51,329 nt of DNA from JBAZOY01 sp041648505 (lineage in GTDB: Bacteria; Desulfobacterota; Syntrophia; Syntrophales; CG2-30-49-12), in the NCBI GenBank assembly GCA_041648505.1, contig JBAZOY010000011.1:1-51329 (forward strand). Reading direction: 5' to 3'. The stretch's first letter is position 1. Every line of letters begins with the position of its first letter. The notes under the pieces were generated by a model. That model saw only the letters and a list, made by a program, of their open reading frames with translations. It searched no databases and had not been told where the DNA came from. A program made the position numbers and the translations under genes. Positions 1 through 8,875 of the stretch are shown piece by piece.

Positions 1-54
1 ATAATCTTTCTGAATTTTGTTGTAGTATGATTTCGTTGCGTAACCAATATTTCA

Positions 55-83
55 TTGACACCTAGAACTGGTTATCTTACAAT
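55..83 (+). promoter_or_regulatory. Sigma-70-type promoter upstream of the rubrerythrin gene
   Basis: TTGACA at 55-60 and TACAAT at 78-83 are separated by exactly 17 bases, which is close to the ideal housekeeping consensus. Transcription would start near 90 and leave an AT-rich leader of about 150 bases before the gene at 239. No other gene start lies between. A TATAAT at 193-198 has no matching -35 hexamer. Confidence 0.6.
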
Positions 84-238
84 TTAACTTCTCGATTAGA
101 AAGAAATGTATCATCTTTCAAGGTGTTTTATCAAAAAAAGTCTTATGGTCTTTGTTTGAAAGAGTTTGAACTGATGTATTGTAAAATTAAATTATAATAT
201 GCCAGCAATTTTTAAAGGAAGGAAAGGATCCGAAAAAT

Positions 239-715
239 ATGAGTTACGATTTTACGGCAGATGACATATTTGAAATGGCTGAACAGATTGAAAGAAACGG
301 CGCAAAGTTCTACCGAACTGCAGCAGAAAACACAGCGGATGCTGCAGCCAAGGAACTGTTAGTAGAGATTGCGGCGATGGAAGATGAGCATGAAAAGACA
401 TTTGCCCAGTTGAGGTCGGAACTTACAAGTAAAGAAAAATCTTCCACGTTTTTTGACCCAGAGGGCGAGTCGACCCTCTATCTTCGTGCACTCGCAGATA
501 CCCGTGTTTTTTTCAAAAAAGAAATCGATGTTTCCTCAACGGAAGACATCCTCAAAGAAGCCATTAAAGCAGAGAAATACTCAATCGTTTTCTATCTGGG
601 GATGAAAGATATGGTGCCGGATCAATTAGGTAAAGGTCGGATGGATGCCATTATTAAAGAAGAAATGGGGCACATCAGGATTCTCGGTAAAAAGCTGATA
701 TCTACCCAAAAATAA
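239..715 (+). CDS. Rubrerythrin-like ferritin-family protein without a rubredoxin domain
   Basis: A 158-residue four-helix-bundle protein. The N-terminal half carries a Glu followed by an E-D-E-H diiron motif (EDEHEK, about residue 46), and the C-terminal half carries a second Glu-rich helix (KAEKYS) and an EEMGH-type motif near residue 143. These are the ligands expected of a rubrerythrin or erythrin diiron centre. The C-terminal rubredoxin-like CxxC domain of classical rubrerythrin is absent, so electrons must come from another partner. Family members act as peroxidases or oxygen scavengers in the cytoplasm of anaerobes. The ATG is preceded by a purine-rich AAGGAAGGAAAGGA stretch. The gene is convergent with hcpR. 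Its place beside the Hcp locus fits a stress role, although no HcpR box was found in front of it. Confidence 0.85.
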   Translation: MSYDFTADDIFEMAEQIERNGAKFYRTAAENTADAAAKELLVEIAAMEDEHEKTFAQLRSELTSKEKSSTFFDPEGESTLYLRALADTRVFFKKEIDVSSTEDILKEAIKAEKYSIVFYLGMKDMVPDQLGKGRMDAIIKEEMGHIRILGKKLISTQK

Positions 716-831
716 TTGATGCCGAAATATCGTATATGTTGATAACCAGCAAATGATAGGCTTTGAGGTCGCTTAACATTAGAGTGGTAGTGTTTAAGAA
801 GGTATAAGTCTACATTAAATATGATGTCTTT

Positions 832-1518
832 TTAGAGAAGCTTTCCCTCTTCAGCAAGTGTTTCGAGTCCTGCCCGGTCGAGCAGTTTAATATATCGTCC
901 TTTGACTTCAATAAGATTCTGATTGCTCATTTTCGCAAAAATACGCGATAATGTTTCGGGGATGGTTCCCATTAAGCTTGCAAGATGACCTTTTGAAATC
1001 GTTAAAGAAACTCGATCTTCTGTGCCTTGTTGCCGGGCTACATAGGACAGGTATGCAGCCAATCTCCCCGGGATATCTTTTAAGGAAAGGCTTTCAATCT
1101 GAACTGTAAACTCACGAAGTCGCTGGGATAGTACTGCCAGCATGTTCAGGCAAAGAGACGGGTTTTTGGATATCAGGTCAACAAAGGCAGCTTTGGGGAG
1201 AAACAAGAGATGGCTTTTCAAAAGGGCCTGGGCGGTAGCCGGAAATTTCTGGCCGGAAAAAACTGGAACCTCTCCGAAGGGATTACCTGGACCGTAAATG
1301 TGAAAAATGTGTTCTTTACCTTCTATCGAAACTTTATAGATTTTAACCTTGCCGTCTGCAACAATATAAAATCCGTTACCTTCGTCTCCTTCTGAAAAGA
1401 TAATTCTTCCTTTGTCGTAGAACTTGTCCACGGCGATCTGCCGTATTTGATTCAGATGATCTTCAGAGAGTCCCTTGAAAAGAGGGATATTCGAAATGAT
1501 TTGAAGAATTTTGTCCAC
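832..1518 (-). CDS. hcpR: CRP/FNR-family regulator, probable HcpR
   Basis: 228 residues with an N-terminal cyclic-nucleotide-like effector domain (about 10-125, with a GDEGNGFYIV stretch) and a C-terminal winged helix (about 150-220) whose recognition region reads SLMGTIPETLSRIF. It lacks the N-terminal cysteine cluster of FNR. HcpR proteins of sulfate reducers bind TTGAC-N4-GTCAA and switch on hcp under nitrosative stress, sensing NO through haem. Three points support the name: this gene is divergent from hcp, a perfect box of that type lies between them, and the length fits. The start is a GTG at 1518 preceded by AAAGGGG. Haem binding cannot be judged from the sequence alone. Confidence 0.8.
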   Translation of the reverse strand: MDKILQIISNIPLFKGLSEDHLNQIRQIAVDKFYDKGRIIFSEGDEGNGFYIVADGKVKIYKVSIEGKEHIFHIYGPGNPFGEVPVFSGQKFPATAQALLKSHLLFLPKAAFVDLISKNPSLCLNMLAVLSQRLREFTVQIESLSLKDIPGRLAAYLSYVARQQGTEDRVSLTISKGHLASLMGTIPETLSRIFAKMSNQNLIEVKGRYIKLLDRAGLETLAEEGKLL

Positions 1519-1554
1519 AATTGCCCCTTTCTTTTAAAGAAATATCATCTCTTT

Positions 1555-1594
1555 TTGACCTAAGTCAAGGCAAGTTAAGTAAAAGGCATATAAA
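1555..1594 (+). promoter_or_regulatory. HcpR box and hcp promoter
   Basis: TTGACCTAAGTCAA at 1555-1568 is a perfect 5-bp inverted repeat with a 4-base centre, matching the known HcpR motif of Desulfobacterota. A TATAAA at 1589-1594 would place the transcription start near 1601, so the box is centred about 40 bases upstream and takes the place of a -35 element. That is the class II activator geometry of CRP/FNR proteins. The box sits between the divergent regulator and hcp, so it may also autoregulate the regulator gene. Confidence 0.75.
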
Positions 1595-1699
1595 AATAAA
1601 TAAAAAATGAGGGCAAAAGCTTTCAAGAGCGGTTAAAATGATTAAATTACACATGTGTCCCAGAAATTGGAGGGACACCAGACCAAAAGGAGGTCAGCC

Positions 1700-3328
1700 A
1701 TGTTTTGTTTTCAATGTGAACAGACTGCAAAGGGTGAAGGATGCACAAAGATTGGTGTTTGTGGAAAATCACACGAGGTTGCATCCCTTCAAGATTTACT
1801 GATTTACGCGGTAAAGGGGCTTTCCCTGGTTGCGACCGAAGGCCGTAAAGTGGGGATTAGTGATGGAAATGTAAACATATTTACTCACAAGGCAATATTT
1901 TCAACTTTGACCAATGTGGATTTCGATCCGGATCGATTCGTGGGGCTCATTATTCAAGCGGTGAAGCTGCGAGATGAATTGAAAGGTAAGGTAAAAGCCG
2001 CAGGCGGTAATGTCTCTTTTACTAGTGACGCTGCGAAGTTTACACCTGAAGCGACCGTCGAAGGGTTGGTGGCACAGGGCGAAAAGGTGGGAATAAAAGC
2101 GGACCCGGATATTGATCCGGACATTCATTCACTACAGTGGCTTCTGGTCTTCGGTATTAAAGGGGTTGCGGCTTACGCTGATCACGCTGCAATACTCGGA
2201 AAAACGGACGAGAATGTTTTTGCGTTTATCCATGAAGGCATGGCAGCAACACTGAATAGGAATCTGGGCGCCGATGAACTGACAGGGCTCGTTCTAAAAT
2301 GCGGAGAGATCAACCTGCGGGCGATGGAAATTCTGGATGCTGCTAATACGGAAACTTACGGTCATCCGGTACCGACGAAAGTACCGCTGGGGGCTAAAAA
2401 AGGTAAAGCAATTCTTGTATCAGGTCATGATCTGAAAGACCTGGAAGAACTCTTGAAGCAGACGGAGGGGAAGGGCATTAATGTTTACACTCATGGCGAA
2501 ATGCTTCCTTGCCACGGATATCCCGGACTGAAAAAATATGCTCATTTCTACGGGCATTATGGAACCGCATGGCAGAATCAGGCCAAGGAATTCGAGGCAT
2601 TTCCCGGAACCATATTGATGACTACCAACTGTATTCAGAAACCCAGAGATTCTTATCACGAAAATATTTTTACAACCGGACTTGTCGGCTGGCCCGGGGT
2701 GACCCACATCAGCAATGAAGACTTTTCTCCGGTAATTGAAAAAGCGCTCGAACTCCCGGGATTCGCCGAGGATACCAGCGGTAAGTCCGTCATGGTCGGT
2801 TTCGGCCGCAATGCCGTCATGGGAGTTGCCGGTACCGTTATAGAGGCGGTCAAAAACAAAGCAATTCGACATTTCTTTCTTGTAGCCGGATGCGATGGTG
2901 CAAAGCCCGGACGCAATTACTATACGGAATTTGTGGAAAAGGTTCCAAAAGACTGTGTGGTGTTGACCCTTGCCTGTGGGAAATTCCGTTTCTTTGACAA
3001 AGACCTGGGCGATATCGGTGGTATCCCGAGACTTCTGGATGTGGGTCAGTGCAACGATGCCTATTCTGCTATTCAGATTGCCATAGCCCTGGCGGGTGCA
3101 TTCGACTGTGGGGTGAATGATTTGCCATTATCCATGATTTTGTCGTGGTACGAGCAGAAAGCCTGTGCCATACTGTTGACGCTGTTGTATCTCGGCATCC
3201 AGGACATCAGGCTGGGGCCAAGCCTTCCAGCTTTTATTTCACCTAATGTGTTGAAGCTTCTGGTAGAAAAGTTCAATATTAAACCTATTTCAACACCGGA
3301 TGAGGATTTGAAGGCGATTTTGGGATAA
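1700..3328 (+). CDS. hcp: Hydroxylamine reductase / hybrid-cluster protein
   Basis: 542 residues, the usual length for Hcp. The N terminus MFCFQCEQTAKG carries the proximal-cluster cysteines. Central stretches THGEMLPCHGYP, TTNCIQKP and GCDGAKPGRNY, with later cysteines in LACGKFR and GQCNDAY, supply the His, Glu and Cys ligands of the hybrid 4Fe-2O-2S cluster. Family members reduce hydroxylamine and NO in the cytoplasm. The ATG at 1700 is preferred because AAGGAGG sits at 1687-1693 and because Hcp proteins begin with MFCFQCEQ. An upstream in-frame start at 1655 would add 15 unconserved residues. The gene follows an HcpR box. The HD-domain protein and ferredoxin that follow probably belong to the same functional group. 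Confidence 0.95.
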   Translation: MFCFQCEQTAKGEGCTKIGVCGKSHEVASLQDLLIYAVKGLSLVATEGRKVGISDGNVNIFTHKAIFSTLTNVDFDPDRFVGLIIQAVKLRDELKGKVKAAGGNVSFTSDAAKFTPEATVEGLVAQGEKVGIKADPDIDPDIHSLQWLLVFGIKGVAAYADHAAILGKTDENVFAFIHEGMAATLNRNLGADELTGLVLKCGEINLRAMEILDAANTETYGHPVPTKVPLGAKKGKAILVSGHDLKDLEELLKQTEGKGINVYTHGEMLPCHGYPGLKKYAHFYGHYGTAWQNQAKEFEAFPGTILMTTNCIQKPRDSYHENIFTTGLVGWPGVTHISNEDFSPVIEKALELPGFAEDTSGKSVMVGFGRNAVMGVAGTVIEAVKNKAIRHFFLVAGCDGAKPGRNYYTEFVEKVPKDCVVLTLACGKFRFFDKDLGDIGGIPRLLDVGQCNDAYSAIQIAIALAGAFDCGVNDLPLSMILSWYEQKACAILLTLLYLGIQDIRLGPSLPAFISPNVLKLLVEKFNIKPISTPDEDLKAILG

Positions 3329-3382
3329 CGAACGGGACATCGATACTTAAAAACAGACACTTGTTTTAGTTTAAGAATAAGA

Positions 3383-3437
3383 GGGGCGGAGAGTTTTTTT
3401 AAAAACTATGGAAATAGAGGTAAAAACTGTTCGCCCC
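3383..3437 (+). repeat. Long inverted repeat between hcp and the HD-domain gene
   Basis: GGGGCG at 3383-3388 pairs with CGCCCC at 3432-3437. Inside it, AGTTTTT at 3392-3398 pairs with AAAAACT at 3422-3428, leaving a loop of about 23 bases. The structure is followed by C and T rather than a clean T-run, so it is at best a weak terminator of hcp or a leader hairpin for the downstream gene. Confidence 0.35.
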
Positions 3438-3493
3438 CTTAAATAATTTATGGGGCCTTAAAGTCAAGTTTCGTCGAATTTGGAGGTGAGATC

Positions 3494-4258
3494 ATGCTAT
3501 GCCCAGGACAGGACACCAGATTCTGGAAGCCAACCGATATTTTTGAAATACCTTGTCCGAAATGTGGTCAGGCGGTGGAGTTCTTCAAGAACGACACTGT
3601 ACGAAATTGCCCAAAGTGCAGCTACCGGTTTGTGAATCCCAAATTGGATTTCGGCTGTGCGTCCTACTGTGAATATGCGGAGCAGTGCCTGGGAACCCTG
3701 CCACCGGAACTTTTGGCCCAGAAAAAAGATCTTTTTAAAGATCGGATTGCTGTAGAAATGAAGCGGTACTTTAAAAACGATTTCAAAAAAATCGGCCAGG
3801 CCATGCGTGTGGCGCGTTATGCTGACCGGATAGGCAAGGAAGAACATGGCAATCTGGCTGTGATACTGACTTCAGCCTACCTGCACGATATCGGTATGAT
3901 AGAAGCTGAGACTAAGTACGGAGATCGGGGAGAGGATTTTCATGAACAGGAAGGACCGGCAGTTGCCCGGACTATCATGTGTAAGCTCAATGCCGACAAT
4001 GAACTGATCGATGAAGTATGTGATATTATTGCCCATCACCATAAACCCCGTGCTGAAGAATCCATTAATTTCAAAGTAATACATGATGCAGGTCTCGTGA
4101 CCGATTTGGAGGAGCAACAGAAAAAAAAGGCTGTGGATATTGATAAACTAAAAGAGATAATAGAAACCTCCTTTTTGACCGATAGCGGCCGCAAAGTAGC
4201 AAGAGAGGTATTGATATCTAAGCGGAATGATATCTCGAACCCGGACAAGACTGTTTGA
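3494..4258 (+). CDS. HD-domain phosphohydrolase with N-terminal zinc ribbon
   Basis: 254 residues. The N terminus holds two CPKC knuckles (about residues 20-40) typical of a zinc ribbon, followed by more cysteines (GCASYCEYAEQC) that could bind a second metal. From about residue 95 it is an HD-type domain, with an HDIG motif near residue 133 and a histidine cluster AHHHKPR near residue 178. Such domains hydrolyse phosphate esters, often nucleotides, using two metals, but the substrate here is unknown. The start is set by GGAGGTGA at 3481-3488. It lies between hcp and a ferredoxin, an order also seen with hcp in other Desulfobacterota as far as I recall. A redox or nucleotide-signalling role is only inference. 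Confidence 0.8.
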   Translation: MLCPGQDTRFWKPTDIFEIPCPKCGQAVEFFKNDTVRNCPKCSYRFVNPKLDFGCASYCEYAEQCLGTLPPELLAQKKDLFKDRIAVEMKRYFKNDFKKIGQAMRVARYADRIGKEEHGNLAVILTSAYLHDIGMIEAETKYGDRGEDFHEQEGPAVARTIMCKLNADNELIDEVCDIIAHHHKPRAEESINFKVIHDAGLVTDLEEQQKKKAVDIDKLKEIIETSFLTDSGRKVAREVLISKRNDISNPDKTV

Positions 4259-4382
4259 GCGAAGTGGGAATTGCTGTTTATCGGGAACCCGAACAAGAAT
4301 TGATTATCACGATCACGAAAGCGCGAAAAGCTAAAAACAGGGGGCAATAATATAATTTCGCTTTTGAAAGAGGAGAATCTAA

Positions 4383-5123
4383 ATGAAAGTACTTCGTAAA
4401 ATCATAGAAATCGACGAGGAACTATGCGACGGGTGCGGTCAGTGTATAATGAGTTGTGCAGAGAGTGCACTTCAGCTCGTTGATGGGAAGGCCCGCGTTG
4501 TTTCCGATATATTTTGTGATGGACTTGGTGCTTGTCTGGGAGAATGTCCGACAGGTGCACTCAGCATAATCGAGCGAGAGGCCGATGAATTTGATGAAGA
4601 AGCGGTTGAATCGCACATGGCTGAAACAGAAAAGATGGAATCAACACAAACGTTACCCTGCGGATGCCCGTCAGCAAGTATCCAAACCTTCACCCCTTCA
4701 GCATCCGGACATGGGGCAGGAAGTGTTCACCGGGATGAAAGTACTGAAGAATCAGCGCTTTGGCACTGGCCGATACAGATAAAACTTGTTCCTGCAAAAG
4801 CACCGTTTTTAAAGGGTGCAGATCTTATTGTGCTGGCCGATTGTTGTGCGGTTGCAATTCCTAACCTCCACAGGGATTTTATTAAGGGAAAGGTTGTAAT
4901 GATGGGTTGCCCAAAGCTTGACCAGGCCGGTGAATACATAGATAAATTTTCGGAAATTTTCAAAACAGCCGGCATCCGGAGTATTACTACGGTGATGATG
5001 GAGGTCCCGTGTTGTTCCGGCCTTGAAATGATTGTCAAAAAAGGTCTGGAAAAAGCGGGCGTAACGATTCCTATGAAAAGAGTAGTTATCAGCACCCGGG
5101 GGAAAGTTGTGGAAAATGTATAA
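4383..5123 (+). CDS. Ferredoxin-type iron-sulfur protein with two 4Fe-4S sites
   Basis: 246 residues. The N-terminal 65 residues contain CDGCGQCIMSC and CDGLGACLGEC, two cysteine sets of the 4Fe-4S ferredoxin type. A linker rich in Glu, Ser and Cys (about 70-120, with CGCPSAS) follows. The C-terminal half (about 125-246) has several conserved-looking cysteines (LADCCAVAI, MGCPKLDQ, EVPCCSG). That two-part build occurs in proteins annotated as 4Fe-4S binding near hcp and in ATPase-associated ferredoxins. The likely role is electron delivery to Hcp or a related reductase in the cytoplasm. GAGGAG lies nine bases before the ATG. No partner is proven. Confidence 0.8.
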   Translation: MKVLRKIIEIDEELCDGCGQCIMSCAESALQLVDGKARVVSDIFCDGLGACLGECPTGALSIIEREADEFDEEAVESHMAETEKMESTQTLPCGCPSASIQTFTPSASGHGAGSVHRDESTEESALWHWPIQIKLVPAKAPFLKGADLIVLADCCAVAIPNLHRDFIKGKVVMMGCPKLDQAGEYIDKFSEIFKTAGIRSITTVMMEVPCCSGLEMIVKKGLEKAGVTIPMKRVVISTRGKVVENV

Positions 5124-5374
5124 AGTATCTTAATTTCTATAATTCATTGAAAGGTTCACTTATTTACATTATTTGCCTTGTTCGATCCAAGTGACATTAT
5201 GGAGTATCAAAAAACTTCTTGAATCCATCATTCCAATACTGCAGTATTCCAATATTCTAATTGGGACAAAGCCCCGAAGAAAGATGCGAGACATATTGAC
5301 TTTTTGATATCCTTTTTCTAAAAGAAGAGATATCATGTGAACCACCATGCTGTTGATTCTGGAGGAAGATTAGT
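5124..5374. other. Intergenic region with small repeats before trkA
   Basis: About 250 bases without a gene. ATTCCAAT occurs at 5230-5237 and 5246-5253, with a variant ATTCTAAT at 5254-5261, and a perfect 14-base palindrome AATACTGCAGTATT lies at 5235-5248. Nearer trkA, a GATATC pair around 5308-5336 frames a weak hairpin. Possible operator or remnant repeat; no function can be assigned. Confidence 0.35.
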
Positions 5375-6733
5375 TTGAAAATCATCATCGTAGGTGCCGG
5401 TGAAGTGGGTTTTCATATCGCCCGGAGGCTTTCACAAGAAAACCAGAACGTTGTTCTTATTGATAAAGACCCTCAAAAGATCAAAAACATCACAGAAAAC
5501 CTTGATGTGCAGGCCATTCAGGGTGGAGGTACCAGTCCTCAGGTTCTTAGAGATGCAGGGATTACAGATACGGACATGCTGGTGGCGGCAACTGATAGTG
5601 ATGAAGTGAATCTGATATCCTGCCTGCTGGCTAAAAACCTCAACCCTTACATGCTGAAGATGGCCCGGATTCGGAACCCGGAGTATCTACAGGAAAAAGA
5701 GCTATTTGGGCAGGACCTTCTCGGTATCGATCACGTCATAAGTCCTGAATCAGAGATGGTGAACACTATCGTGAGCGTAATGGAAATTCCCGGTGCTTCT
5801 GAGGTGATCGACTTTGCCGAAGGACGCGTCAAGCTGATCGGCATTACGATCCCGGAAGATTTCCCTTTTATCAACAAGACCATGGCCTCATTCAGGGGTC
5901 TCGAAGAAAAACTTTTGGTGGGTGCAATTGTCCGTGGCGACCAGGTCCTGATTCCCCGCGGCGAGGATGTTATTCAGGCTAATGACCTTGTATATGTGGT
6001 TGTTCATAATGAAGAAGTGAAGAGAATCCTGGAACTCTTGAACCCCAAGGCGGATATACTGAGGCGGGTTATCATCATCGGCGCTGGCCAGGCCGGTAAG
6101 GAACTGGCAATGCGGTTGGACCATACAAAAGTCAAGACTATACTTATCGAAAAAAACAGCGAATTATGTACCCAAGTTGCTGAAAAACTGGAAAGGGTAA
6201 TCGTCATCAACGGAGACGGGACGGATAAGGAATTGCTTCTTGAAGAGAATGTGGGAGATGTCGATTTTGTTGTTGTTTTGACGGGAGATGAAGAAAACAA
6301 TGTACTCATTTCTCTTCTTGCCAAGGCTCTTGGCGCGAAAAGAACTATCACACGTGTGAGTAACCTCAGCTATATCCCCCTCGTATCTGCCATCGGCATC
6401 GACACGGTGGTCAGTACAAGGCTTTCTGCAGTAAGAGCCATTCTTCAGCATATCAGGCGCGGAAAGATTATTACAGTGGCACCTCTGAAAGGCGAACATG
6501 CCGAAGCCATTGAGGCAGAAGCTTTGGATATATCCCCTATTGTCAACGTTCCCCTTAAGGATGTCAAATTTCCAAAAGGGGCAATTATCGGTGTAATCGT
6601 GCGGGGTAATGAGGTTATTATTCCAAAAGGGGACAGCATCATCCTGCCGAAGGATCGACTGGTGATTTTTGCCCTCCAACAAGTCATCCCAAAGCTGGAA
6701 AAGCTTTTAACGGTAAAGTTGGAATACTTCTGA
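5375..6733 (+). CDS. trkA: Trk potassium transporter, NAD-binding regulatory subunit TrkA
   Basis: 452 residues made of two tandem RCK units. Each has a Rossmann domain (GAGEVGFHIARRL at about residue 7 and GAGQAGKELAMRL at about residue 235) followed by a TrkA-C ligand-binding domain (about 140-220 and 365-450). The length matches full-size TrkA of proteobacteria. The protein lies on the cytoplasmic face of the TrkH channel and gates K+ uptake in response to nucleotides. The start is a TTG at 5375, chosen because GGAGGAAG lies seven bases upstream and the Rossmann strand MKIIIVGAG begins exactly there. Its stop codon overlaps the trkH start (TGATG), which shows translational coupling. Confidence 0.95.
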   Translation: MKIIIVGAGEVGFHIARRLSQENQNVVLIDKDPQKIKNITENLDVQAIQGGGTSPQVLRDAGITDTDMLVAATDSDEVNLISCLLAKNLNPYMLKMARIRNPEYLQEKELFGQDLLGIDHVISPESEMVNTIVSVMEIPGASEVIDFAEGRVKLIGITIPEDFPFINKTMASFRGLEEKLLVGAIVRGDQVLIPRGEDVIQANDLVYVVVHNEEVKRILELLNPKADILRRVIIIGAGQAGKELAMRLDHTKVKTILIEKNSELCTQVAEKLERVIVINGDGTDKELLLEENVGDVDFVVVLTGDEENNVLISLLAKALGAKRTITRVSNLSYIPLVSAIGIDTVVSTRLSAVRAILQHIRRGKIITVAPLKGEHAEAIEAEALDISPIVNVPLKDVKFPKGAIIGVIVRGNEVIIPKGDSIILPKDRLVIFALQQVIPKLEKLLTVKLEYF

Positions 6734-8187
6734 TGCATTTTCGAATCGTCGCGCGATTTATTGCCTTGCTGACTCTCTTTATAGGCAGTTCAATGGCACT
6801 GCCCTTATCGGTGTCTTTCTTCTACGACGACGGTAGTGCACATGCGTTGCTTTTATCCATGCTGGCTACCGCTATAACGGGGCTCGTCCTTTTCTTTTCT
6901 GTGAAGAAAAGGGAAGATACCCACCTCAATCACCGTGACGGGGTTGCCATTGTTACCCTTGGATGGATCATGGCCGGGCTTCTTGGGACCCTTCCCTTTA
7001 TTCTCTCCGGTGCTATCCCGAATTTTACCAATGCCTTTTTTGAATCCGTATCAGGGTTTACGACTACCGGCGCCTCTGTTGTTAGCGATATCGAGGCTCT
7101 TCCCAAAGGAATTTTACTTTGGCGGAGCCTGACCCAGTGGCTGGGCGGTATGGGCATCATCCTGCTCTCCATTGCTATTCTGCCGTTCCTGGGAGTAGGC
7201 GGGATGCAGCTCTACAAGGCGGAAGTTCCAAGTCCTGTGGTAGACAAACTGAAACCGAGGATATCCGAGACCGCAAAGACCCTCTGGAAGGTCTATGTTC
7301 TGATCACGATCACACAGATCGTTCTGCTCATTGCAGGCGGAATGTCCGTCTTTGATTCTATCTGTCATGCGTTCTGCACCATGCCCACGGGCGGGTTTTC
7401 AACAAAAAATGCGAGTGTCGCTCATTTTAACAGCGTGTACTTTGATTCCGTCATTATCATTTTCATGATACTTGCCGGCATCAACTTTTCGCTTCATTAC
7501 AAATTTCTCAGGGGGGGGGCAAAAGTCTTTAGCAGTGATGTGGAATGCCGTGTGTTCCTGGCCATAGTAGGTATTTTCATACTGATCGTTACTCTGAATA
7601 TCTACGGCACGGCGACCGCCTACGAATCTATTACAAGAGCCTTTCGCGATGCCGCATTCCAGGTCTCTTCCATTATTACAACCACAGGTTTTGTTACTGC
7701 AGATTATGAGAAATGGCCCGCATTATCTCAATTAGTTTTGCTCATCTGCATGTTTTTAGGTGCAATGGCCGGGTCAACAGGCGGCGGGATCAAGATCATG
7801 CGCGTTATGTTGCTGTTCAAACACGGATATCAGCAGTTGTTTAAGATTATTCATCCCCATGCGGTCACCACGGTTAAGCTTGGCGGTAAACCGGTTCCGC
7901 AAGATATTCTCAACAGCATATGGGGATTCTTTATTTTGTACATCGGGTTATTTGTAGTCGCCACCCTTATCATGGCATCTCTCGGGCTGGATATAATCTC
8001 GGCCTTTTCATCAGTTGCGGCCTGCATCGGCAATATCGGCCCCGGCCTTGGTATTGTTGGCCCGCTTAGGAACTATCTGGAAATTCCGATCATCGGCAAA
8101 TGGGTCCTGATATTTTGTATGCTCCTGGGTCGTCTGGAGATCTATACAGTCATCCTTCTGCTCACACCGGAGTATTGGAGGAAATAG
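6733..8187 (+). CDS. trkH: Trk potassium channel subunit TrkH
   Basis: 484 residues with about ten to twelve hydrophobic segments. The four pore-loop filters of the TrkH/KtrB family can be seen: GFTTTGASV near residue 110, CTMPTGGFST near 215, ITTTGFVT near 312 and IGNIGPGLG near 430. The LGGMG stretch and a C-terminal RLEIYTVLLL-like segment are also typical. It forms the membrane pore for K+ uptake and binds the TrkA ring made by the overlapping upstream gene. Start codon and length agree with the family. No clear terminator follows; the next 230 bases are AT-rich and non-coding. Confidence 0.95.
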   Translation: MHFRIVARFIALLTLFIGSSMALPLSVSFFYDDGSAHALLLSMLATAITGLVLFFSVKKREDTHLNHRDGVAIVTLGWIMAGLLGTLPFILSGAIPNFTNAFFESVSGFTTTGASVVSDIEALPKGILLWRSLTQWLGGMGIILLSIAILPFLGVGGMQLYKAEVPSPVVDKLKPRISETAKTLWKVYVLITITQIVLLIAGGMSVFDSICHAFCTMPTGGFSTKNASVAHFNSVYFDSVIIIFMILAGINFSLHYKFLRGGAKVFSSDVECRVFLAIVGIFILIVTLNIYGTATAYESITRAFRDAAFQVSSIITTTGFVTADYEKWPALSQLVLLICMFLGAMAGSTGGGIKIMRVMLLFKHGYQQLFKIIHPHAVTTVKLGGKPVPQDILNSIWGFFILYIGLFVVATLIMASLGLDIISAFSSVAACIGNIGPGLGIVGPLRNYLEIPIIGKWVLIFCMLLGRLEIYTVILLLTPEYWRK

Positions 8188-8419
8188 CAGAAAGTCATTA
8201 ACCAGCAGGAACTGGCGTTTGATAAAACCTATTTATGATTTTTTTATTCACCTCCTTTGTTAACATTTAATCTAAGGCAATTACTAACCCCAAAACTACT
8301 TGCCTATTCCCAACTTTTGTGTTTATTTTGCAAAAAGTTTTCCTCTTGGGGAGATGTCCAATACGTTATTTCCGGCTGATTATACCAATTAATTAAGGTA
8401 ATTGGAAAGAAGGGGCAAA

Positions 8420-8866
8420 ATGGCAGACAGATCTAAAGTTAATTATGAGTTTCCTGCCTTCACCTACGAGGTGGAGAGAGGAAAAATGCAGGAATTAGTT
8501 CTGGCAATAGGAGATGACAATGCAGTTTTTCTGGATAAGGAATCGGCAATAGAAGAAGGATATAAGGACACTCCCGCTTCTCCTACTTTTAGCACCGTTC
8601 CCATGAACTGGTCGAATATGCTGTCCCGTATCATCGACTATTTAAAGATTGACTTTGCCAAGGTCCTTCATGGAGAGGAAGGATACGAGTATTTCAAGGA
8701 GATCTACCCCGGAGATGTCTTGACAGGAAAGACAAGGGTAGTTTCCATTGACGAGAAAACCAGTAGTTCCGGAAGCATGGAGATTATTAAATTGGAAACC
8801 ATGTATACTAATCAGAGAAATGAACTGGTTTTGAAGGCTACTGCGCTTATTGTTGAGAGAAAGTGA
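8420..8866 (+). CDS. MaoC-like (FAS1-type) dehydratase N-terminal half protein
   Basis: 148 residues with the hot-dog fold signature of MaoC/FAS1-like dehydratases: an Ala-Ser-Pro-Thr-Phe stretch (TPASPTFSTV) near residue 50, a long central helix and the strand EGYEYFKEIYPGDVLTG near residue 90. In two-gene systems this half lacks the catalytic Asp-His pair and pairs with a MaoC partner, which is the next gene. The ATG at 8420 follows AGAAGGGG; a TTG 18 bases upstream is less likely. The pair should hydrate or dehydrate an enoyl/3-hydroxyacyl-CoA. The specific substrate is not evident. Confidence 0.8.
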   Translation: MADRSKVNYEFPAFTYEVERGKMQELVLAIGDDNAVFLDKESAIEEGYKDTPASPTFSTVPMNWSNMLSRIIDYLKIDFAKVLHGEEGYEYFKEIYPGDVLTGKTRVVSIDEKTSSSGSMEIIKLETMYTNQRNELVLKATALIVERK

Positions 8867-8875
8867 GGTTTGACA

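Noticed and set aside
1655..1699. Longer start for hcp
   Set aside because: The added 15 residues are not found in Hcp, and they contain the ribosome-binding site of the ATG at 1700.
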